DNA from: Geothrix oryzae
GTDB lineage: Bacteria > Acidobacteriota > Holophagae > Holophagales > Holophagaceae
Length of the DNA: 64,000 nucleotides
Assembly: GCF_030295385.1 (NCBI RefSeq)
Contig: NZ_AP027079.1
Span: 2,666,001 to 2,730,000, forward strand
Direction: 5' to 3'
Part shown: positions 58,693-64,000 of the stretch, in pieces
Position numbering within the stretch: the stretch's first letter is position 1
Layout: every line of letters starts with the position of its first letter
Notes under the pieces: generated by a model
What the model was told of the DNA's origin: nothing
Seen by the model: the letters and a program-made list of their open reading frames with translations, nothing else
Database searches by the model: none
Translations under genes and position numbers: made by a program

Positions 58693-59595
58693 ATGACCGT
58701 TTCCAGCCGCTGGATCCCCCTGTTCTTGGTCGGGAGTGCGCTGCTGGCGCAGGTTCCGCCGCCCCCGCCGCCGCCCGCGCCCCCAGCCCCGCCGGCGCCC
58801 ATGATCGGCGTGGACCTGCCGACGGGATCCCGCACGGAGCAGCGGACGGAGAAGCTGGCCCAGGGATCGAAACTCTGGGTCAAGAACCGCAACGGCGGCA
58901 TCCGGGTGACCGGCTGGGAGCGGGATGAGGTCGCCCTCACCGCGCAGATTCGCGACAGCGAGCGGCGCCGGGTGGAGCTCGTGCTCCAGCGGAAGGGCCA
59001 GGACCTCGACATCGAGGCGGTCTTCCAGCAGCCTTCCTGGAGCTTCGGCGTCTACATCAGCCCCCGCTGCGAGATGACCCTCCAGGTGCCCCGGAAGCTC
59101 ATGGGCCACTTCCGCACCACCAACGGCACGGTGGCCGTGGAGAACCTCGAGGGCTACGCCCGCTGTGAGGCCACCAACGGGGCGATCCTCATCACCCGCG
59201 TCCGCGGTGAAGTGCATGTCGACACCACCAACGGCCCCATCGAGGGACGCGGCCTGGCCGCCCGCCTCAGGGGCAGCACCACCAACGGCCGCATCGTGCT
59301 CGAGGATGTGGAGGGCGGCATCAACCTGGAGACCACCAACGGCAGCATCCGCGCCCGCAACCTGGACGGCTGGGGCGAAGGCATCCATCTCGAGTCCACC
59401 AACGGCAGCATCGAAGTCGACCTGGGCAAGGCCACGGGCGACCTGGTCGCCGAGAACAGCAACGGCTCGCTGGACATCAAGGTGGCCGGGGCGCAGGTGA
59501 TCGAGATCTCCAAGCACAGCGCCCACCTGAAGGTACCCGGGCGGTCGCAGGCGATCCGCCTCGAGACCACCAACGGCAGCATCCGCGTCAAATAG
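58693..59595 (+). CDS. DUF4097-type beta-solenoid secreted protein (TTNGSI repeats)
   Basis: 300-aa exported protein: signal peptide (WIPLFLVGSALLA) then a Pro-rich spacer and a solenoid with repeated strands ending in TTNG (HFRTTNGTV, CEATNGAI, VDTTNGPI, GSTTNGRI, LETTNGSI, LESTNGSI, AENSNGSL, LETTNGSI). Paralog of the 38852-39664 protein, which uses VNGGI. Immediately followed (26 bp) by the first M16 homolog, likely one operon. GGGAG precedes the ATG. Confidence 0.82.
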   Translation: MTVSSRWIPLFLVGSALLAQVPPPPPPPAPPAPPAPMIGVDLPTGSRTEQRTEKLAQGSKLWVKNRNGGIRVTGWERDEVALTAQIRDSERRRVELVLQRKGQDLDIEAVFQQPSWSFGVYISPRCEMTLQVPRKLMGHFRTTNGTVAVENLEGYARCEATNGAILITRVRGEVHVDTTNGPIEGRGLAARLRGSTTNGRIVLEDVEGGINLETTNGSIRARNLDGWGEGIHLESTNGSIEVDLGKATGDLVAENSNGSLDIKVAGAQVIEISKHSAHLKVPGRSQAIRLETTNGSIRVK

Positions 59596-59621
59596 CACCC
59601 TCCCGGGCTACCCTGGGGACC

Positions 59622-61325
59622 ATGCGATTCCTGGTCCCGATCCTCGTCGCCATCTCCGGGCTTCTCACCCCCTCCAGCCTGGGGGCTCAGGCTGCGGGCT
59701 CAGTTTCTGGCCCGGCCCCCGGCCTGAGTGATGTCCAGGAACGGCGGCTGGCGAACGGGATCCGCCTCCTGGTCGTCGAGCGGCGCGACCTGACGGCCTT
59801 CCACGCGACCCTGGTCTTCCGCCGGGGCCGGGCCGAGGAGCCCCCGGCCTTGGCCGGCGCCACGGACCTGCTGGCCCGGGCCCTCTATGGCGCCACCTGG
59901 CCCGAGGACCTGGATTCCACCCATGGACCGACCTCTCTGGATGCCCTCCTGCAGCAGGAGGAGGGGCTGTTGGAGGCCCTCCGCCTGGAGCGGCTGCGCC
60001 TGCAGAAGGATCCCGCCACGGCCACCCAGGCCCCGGCCCTGGAGTCGAGCCTCCAGGCCCTGCAGGCCACCCTGCGGGCCCGGTTTTCGGCCTCGCCGCT
60101 GGCGGACGCCTACGCGGCCAGGGGTGGGCGCCAGACCGCCAGCGCCGGGCCGGATGCCCTGGTGGTGCAGACCGAGCTTCCCACCGAAGCCTTCGAGTTC
60201 TGGTGCCGCACCGAGGCCCAGCGCCTGGCCGTACTCCAGCTGAGCCGCTTTTCCGAGGCCCGCTCGGCGCTCATCGCGGACCTTCGGCTGCCCGGGCGTC
60301 AGGGCATCGCCCTGCTGCGGGGCGCAGCCCTGCCCGGCCACCCCTATGGCCGCGACCTAGCCGACAACCTGCCGGCGATCGAGGCCCTGCGCCGCTCCGA
60401 CCTGCGGGCCTGGGCGCGCCATGCCTGCGGCCCGGATCGCCTCATGCTGGTCGTCGTGGGCAGCCTCGGCATGGATGCGGTACGCCCCGTCGTGGAGCGC
60501 CACTTCGGTCTCCTCCCAGCCACCAAGGAAGTCGAGGATCCGATCCTCCCGGAGATCCCCGCGGACCTGGGGGACCGGAGGGTCCAGGCCGCCCTGGGAG
60601 CGGCCCCCCGCCTGCTGGTGGGCTGGCGCATCCCTCCCCGGGCCCAGGCTGACCACCTCGCGCTCTGCATGGCGGCCCAACTGCTCGGGGGTGGCCGGTC
60701 GAGCCGCCTGCCCCTCAAGCTCGTGGCCCAGAAGGCGCTGGCCGAACACACGGAAATCCAGCTGGATGTGCCCGGCGGCCGGCTGCGGGGCCTCCTGGTC
60801 GCCGACCTGACTCCGGCCGAGGGGCACAGCCTCGCGGAAGTGGAAGGCGCCTTGCACACGGAGATCCTGCGCCTCCAGCAGGAGCCCATCCCCCTGGACG
60901 AATGGCAGAAGGCCCTGGCCCGTCTCGAGGTGGACCACCTCGTCACCCAGGACGACCCCGCCAGCCTGGCCCGGAACCTGGGCCTCGCCTGGGTCGAGGG
61001 CGGGGACTGGCGCCTCTCGGACCTGGAGATCCAGCGCCTGCGGACCCTCGGCCCCGAGGCCGTCCAGACCGCGGCACGGACCTGGCTGAGGCCCACGCAC
61101 CGCACCACCGTCCTGCTGCAACCGGACGCCGACGAGGGCAAGGATCCGCTGGATGCCGAGATGGCCCGGGTCCTGAAGGCCCTGGCCGCCACGCGTATCG
61201 AGGATCTCGCCCAGCGCGAGCACCTGGTGGCCGAAGGCCTCCGGCAGCTCCGGATGCTCAATGCCAGCGAGCGCCTCCGCACCCTCAAGCTGCTCGAGGC
61301 CCAGCTCGCTCCGGAGAAACGATGA
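59622..61325 (+). CDS. M16-family peptidase homolog lacking the HxxEH zinc site
   Basis: 567-aa exported protein with signal peptide LVAISGLLTPSSLGA. Two M16 (insulinase/PqqL-like) halves are visible: RLANGIRLLVVERRDLTAFHATLVFRRGRAEEPPALAGATDLLARALYGATW aligns with the zinc-binding region, but the HxxEH is replaced by DLLAR. The second half (KLVAQKALAEHTEIQLDVPGGRLRGLLVADL) is complete. A long insert separates them. It is therefore non-catalytic; M16B systems often pair an active and an inactive subunit. Overlaps the next gene by 4 bp. Confidence 0.82.
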   Translation: MRFLVPILVAISGLLTPSSLGAQAAGSVSGPAPGLSDVQERRLANGIRLLVVERRDLTAFHATLVFRRGRAEEPPALAGATDLLARALYGATWPEDLDSTHGPTSLDALLQQEEGLLEALRLERLRLQKDPATATQAPALESSLQALQATLRARFSASPLADAYAARGGRQTASAGPDALVVQTELPTEAFEFWCRTEAQRLAVLQLSRFSEARSALIADLRLPGRQGIALLRGAALPGHPYGRDLADNLPAIEALRRSDLRAWARHACGPDRLMLVVVGSLGMDAVRPVVERHFGLLPATKEVEDPILPEIPADLGDRRVQAALGAAPRLLVGWRIPPRAQADHLALCMAAQLLGGGRSSRLPLKLVAQKALAEHTEIQLDVPGGRLRGLLVADLTPAEGHSLAEVEGALHTEILRLQQEPIPLDEWQKALARLEVDHLVTQDDPASLARNLGLAWVEGGDWRLSDLEIQRLRTLGPEAVQTAARTWLRPTHRTTVLLQPDADEGKDPLDAEMARVLKALAATRIEDLAQREHLVAEGLRQLRMLNASERLRTLKLLEAQLAPEKR

Positions 61326-62605
61326 AACCCCTGGCTGCGGCCCTGACCACCGTCTGGGCGACCCTCGCCCTCCCGGGCCTGATCTGGGCCCAGTCCCCCG
61401 CGGGCTCCGCCGGCATCCAACGGTTCACCCTGCCCAACGGTCTCCGCGTGGTGCACCTGGAGGATCACGAGCGCCCCCTGGTGCGGATCCGCCTCCAGCT
61501 GGACCTGGAGCCCGGCGACGGGCCGCCTGGCCGCCCCGAACTGGCGGTCCTGGCCCTGCGCATGCTGGACCAGGCCGATGCAGGCTCCCTAAAGGCCCAG
61601 GACATCGACGAAGCCCTGGAGGGCTCGGGGATCCGTCTGGTCCAGGGGCTGGACCACGAAGGCATCTCCTGGCGCCTGGTGGCCCGGAGCCGGGATCAGG
61701 ACCGGGCCCTCGGCCTGCTGGCGGACCGGGTGCTCCGGGCGGTCTTCGATCCCTTCGTCCTGGAGATCCAGCGCCTCGCCTGCTGGCGGGAGGCCGGCCG
61801 CCTGGACGCCTCGCCCCATGCGCGGCTGCGCCGCGCCCTCGAACCGGAACAGTCCCTCCGCACGCCGACCATCGCCGGTCTGGGCGCCGTCACCCTGGAG
61901 GACCTGCTGGCCTTCCGGGCCCGGGCCTTCCGCCCCGATCGGGCCGTGCTGATCCTGCATGGCGACCTGGGCCTGGAACAGGCGAAGCGGCTCGTGCTGC
62001 TGAGTTTCGGCACCTGGACGGCCGCGCCCCCGGCACCTCCGGCCTCCGTCGCTCCGGCCCCCAATGCCCCGGCAACCACGACCCCGGCCACACCCAGTCC
62101 GGCCGCCACGGAGCCGGGCCCGCTTCTGATCCCCGCGCCCGGCGCCCCCCTGCAGGCCCAGGTCGTGGCCGCCGCCCCCGCTGACCTCGCGCCGGAGGCG
62201 GAAGCCCTGCTCATGCTGCTGCTGCCGGAGGATCCCGCCCTCTTCCCCGCGAAGCTGCGGATCGAACCGCCGTGCCTGGTGGCCACGCTGGATGGCGAGA
62301 CCTCCGCCCGCGCCGCCCGGGCCAGCCTCGGTGCGCGCCTGGAGGCCCTGCGGCGGCGCGGGTTCACCGAGACGGATCTGCGCCGCGCCCGGGCCGCGTG
62401 GACCGAGGGGCGGGCCCTGCTCACCCTCCATCCCGAGGCCCGGATCGCCGAGGCGATGAAGGAGATTCGCGGCCGGGCCGTCCGCCCCGCCCGCCTGGAG
62501 GCCCTTACCCTGGAGGCCCTGAACGGCGCCCTGCGCCGCTGGCTGGAGCCGGCCCACCTGCGCATCGGCCTGACGGGGGACCCCGAGGTCCTGAAGAAGA
62601 ATTAA
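61322..62605 (+). CDS. second M16-family homolog, also lacking the zinc motif
   Basis: 427-aa exported protein (signal ALTTVWATLALPGLIWA). FTLPNGLRVVHLEDHERPLVRIRLQLDLEPG is the typical M16 opening; the HxxEH position reads ELAVLALRMLDQ, again without His or Glu ligands. A C-terminal half after a Pro/Ala/Thr-rich linker (APPAPPASVAPAPNAPATTTP) retains the fold with R..Y-type C-terminal features poorly conserved. ATGA overlap couples it to the preceding M16 homolog. With both subunits lacking zinc ligands, the pair cannot be a classical protease unless a third subunit is encoded elsewhere. Confidence 0.78.
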   Translation: MKPLAAALTTVWATLALPGLIWAQSPAGSAGIQRFTLPNGLRVVHLEDHERPLVRIRLQLDLEPGDGPPGRPELAVLALRMLDQADAGSLKAQDIDEALEGSGIRLVQGLDHEGISWRLVARSRDQDRALGLLADRVLRAVFDPFVLEIQRLACWREAGRLDASPHARLRRALEPEQSLRTPTIAGLGAVTLEDLLAFRARAFRPDRAVLILHGDLGLEQAKRLVLLSFGTWTAAPPAPPASVAPAPNAPATTTPATPSPAATEPGPLLIPAPGAPLQAQVVAAAPADLAPEAEALLMLLLPEDPALFPAKLRIEPPCLVATLDGETSARAARASLGARLEALRRRGFTETDLRRARAAWTEGRALLTLHPEARIAEAMKEIRGRAVRPARLEALTLEALNGALRRWLEPAHLRIGLTGDPEVLKKN

Positions 62606-62611
62606 GTCGAG

Positions 62612-63487
62612 CTAGTCGATGCCGAAGCGCCCCGCGAGGTCCAGGTAGCGGGCGCGGATCCCCTGGATCACGGCCTCCGGGAGGTGCGGCGCCGGGGGCT
62701 GCTTGTTCCAATCGGGCAGGGTTTCCAGGTAGTCGCGGAGGAACTGCTTGTCCAGGCTCGGCGGATTCTGGCCGGGCGCCCAGCTGTCGGCCAGCCAGTA
62801 GCGGCTGCTGTCGGGCGTGAGCGCCTCGTCGATGAGCAGCAGTTCGCCCGAGATGCTGAGGCCGAATTCAAACTTGGTATCGGCCAGCAGGATCCCCTTC
62901 CGGGCCGCCAGCTCGGCGCCGCGCCGGTAGAGGGCCAGGCTGAGATCCCGCAGCCGGGTTGCCAGTTCCGCACCCACGATGCCGGCCATGCGCTCGAAGC
63001 TGATGTTCTCGTCGTGACCTTCCTCGGCCTTGGTGGCAGGCGTGAAGATGGGCTCGGGCAACCGGTCCGCCAGGCGGAGTCCCGGCGGCAGCGCCACGCC
63101 GCAGACGCTGCCGCCGGCCTGGTATTCCTTCCAGCCGCTGCCGGCCAGATAGCCCCGCACCACGCATTCCACGGGCAGGGGCCGGGTCTTCTCCACGATG
63201 ACCGCGCGCCCGGCCAGGTCCTTCCGGTGGGCCTCCAGGGCCGCGGGCCAGCCGGGGTGGCCGCGGAAGTGGTTCGGCACCAGATCCTCCGTGGCCGCGA
63301 ACCAGTAGGACGCCACCGCGGTGAGGAGGCGCCCCTTGTCGGGAATGCCTTCGGGCATCACGCAGTCGAAGGCGCTGATGCGGTCCGTGGCGACGATGAG
63401 CAGCTCGGTCCCGAGGTCGTACACATCCCGGACCTTGCCCCGGCGGAAGACGGGAAAGGGCAGGTCGGTGCTGAGCAGGACGGACAT
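62612..63487 (-). CDS. purC: phosphoribosylaminoimidazole-succinocarboxamide synthase
   Basis: 291-aa SAICAR synthase of purine synthesis. FRRGKVRDVYDLG, VATDRISAFDCVMPEGIPDKG, VVRGYLAGSGWKEYQ, ADTKFEFG and DEALTPDSSRYW are family hallmarks; the length corresponds to the longer (yeast/Thermotoga-like) type. GGGGAG precedes ATG 63487. Convergent with the M16 operon with only 6 bp between stops. Confidence 0.96.
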   Translation of the reverse strand: MSVLLSTDLPFPVFRRGKVRDVYDLGTELLIVATDRISAFDCVMPEGIPDKGRLLTAVASYWFAATEDLVPNHFRGHPGWPAALEAHRKDLAGRAVIVEKTRPLPVECVVRGYLAGSGWKEYQAGGSVCGVALPPGLRLADRLPEPIFTPATKAEEGHDENISFERMAGIVGAELATRLRDLSLALYRRGAELAARKGILLADTKFEFGLSISGELLLIDEALTPDSSRYWLADSWAPGQNPPSLDKQFLRDYLETLPDWNKQPPAPHLPEAVIQGIRARYLDLAGRFGID

Positions 63488-63595
63488 GGGACTCCCCGGG
63501 GCAAACCCCATCATCGCAAGACCCGGACCGCCAGGCCAAGCAGACGCTGCAGAACCGGGCTGGACCCTCCGCCTTTCAGAGCCATCAACCCGGGT

Positions 63596-64000
63596 TCAGG
63601 CCAGTTCAGGGAGATGCCGCGGCGTGGGTGCGGACCAGTGCAGCCCCCCGGGCAGCAGGGCGTAGCGGTTCATGACGCCCGCCCAGCGGGCCAGCTCCGA
63701 CTCGCGCACGGTCCCCTCGGGTCCGCTGAGCGGAAGGCCGAGGAACTGGACAAAGTCCTGGACCTCGGCCCCGGAGATGCCCAGCAGCGAGGGCAGTCCA
63801 TCCAGCCCGTGGAGCCGGTCCCCTTCCGGAGGCGCGAGGAGCCGGTAGTCGAAGGTCTCCCGCAGCACCGAGGCCGTGGCCGCCGGATCCAGCTCCTGGG
63901 CGGCGTCCAGGTGGGGGAAGGGATTCCCCCCCATCAGGCCGAGGGCCTGGGCCATGCCGAGGTGGGCCAGGAGGTGGACGGGATGGATCTTCAGCACGGC
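63596..64000 (-). CDS. uncharacterised protein, 5' end beyond window
   Basis: At least 134 residues read open to the window edge (…LKIHPVHLLAHLGMAQALGLMGGNPFPHLDAAQEL..). The C-terminal 130 residues form an alpha-rich domain (VQDFVQFLGLPLSGPEGTVRESELARWAGVMNRYALLPGG). The GTG at 63997 lies in-frame but a true upstream start is likely. No family recognised. 108 bp upstream of purC on the same strand; relation unknown. Confidence 0.6.
   Translation of the reverse strand, partial: AVLKIHPVHLLAHLGMAQALGLMGGNPFPHLDAAQELDPAATASVLRETFDYRLLAPPEGDRLHGLDGLPSLLGISGAEVQDFVQFLGLPLSGPEGTVRESELARWAGVMNRYALLPGGLHWSAPTPRHLPELA

Overview
This window is about 64 kb of high-GC bacterial chromosome. It encodes lipopolysaccharide-related genes (a heptose-7-phosphate kinase and an LpxH-like phosphoesterase), TolC/RND envelope machinery, a menaquinone-type nitrite-ammonifying NrfHA pair, a membrane Fe-S oxidoreductase, eukaryote-type Ser/Thr kinases and many secreted or lipoproteins. 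That points to a Gram-negative soil or sediment bacterium. The gene mix fits Acidobacteriota, class Holophagae (Geothrix/Holophaga-like), but this is inference from gene content, because the window carries no rRNA gene.

Layout. 1-9.7 kb: a truncated prepilin peptidase, a KirBac K+ channel, methylmalonyl-CoA epimerase with a membrane sensor, a YecH-like protein behind a strong palindrome, tmk-holB, a zinc-ribbon/GYF protein, a heptose kinase with a Trm112-like protein, and a TDT transporter. 9.8-21.7 kb: DAHP synthase, a receptor-like Ser/Thr kinase with a propeller, an Fe-S oxidoreductase, a degenerate QueD-like protein, an S26 signal peptidase, murA, a WYL regulator, DinB, prs and a methyltransferase. 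21.7-27.5 kb: a heavy-metal-type RND efflux operon headed by a small Cys-rich protein. 27.6-36.6 kb: a DUF4382 lipoprotein, a truncated adenylation-like protein, a WYL regulator, and a giant dockerin-bearing M4 metalloprotease followed 8 bp later by a lipoprotein. 36.6-41.1 kb: nrfHA, a DUF4097 solenoid protein, two small orphans and a YdcZ-type transporter. 41.2-45.9 kb: a co-oriented signalling cluster (two unknown proteins, FHA-GGEEF, FHA-GGAEF, Ser/Thr kinase-HEAT).

46.0-53.5 kb is the accessory part. Two tRNA genes (Gln-CTG, Glu-CTC) and a terminator are followed by gene debris, a three-gene SDR/AraC/membrane operon, a transposase remnant, a lower-GC O-acyltransferase gene and a multiply frameshifted AlbA_2 (Schlafen-like) pseudogene. 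I see no integrase and no duplicated attachment site, so this is a decayed insertion hot spot rather than an intact island. 53.5-64 kb returns to housekeeping: an HD/HD-GYP protein, a VanZ-LpxH-like fusion, engB, ftsE, thiolase, a second DUF4097 protein, two M16-family proteins that both lack the zinc motif, purC and a partial unknown gene.

The most system-like candidates are: (1) the Ser/Thr kinase - FHA - diguanylate cyclase cluster, which could link threonine phosphorylation to c-di-GMP, with one cyclase apparently converted into a c-di-GMP sensor; (2) the dockerin protease and its adjacent lipoprotein, a possible surface-anchoring pair; (3) the DUF4097 plus two inactive M16 proteins. Many gene ends are marked by long perfect GC-rich hairpins, two of which share one core sequence.
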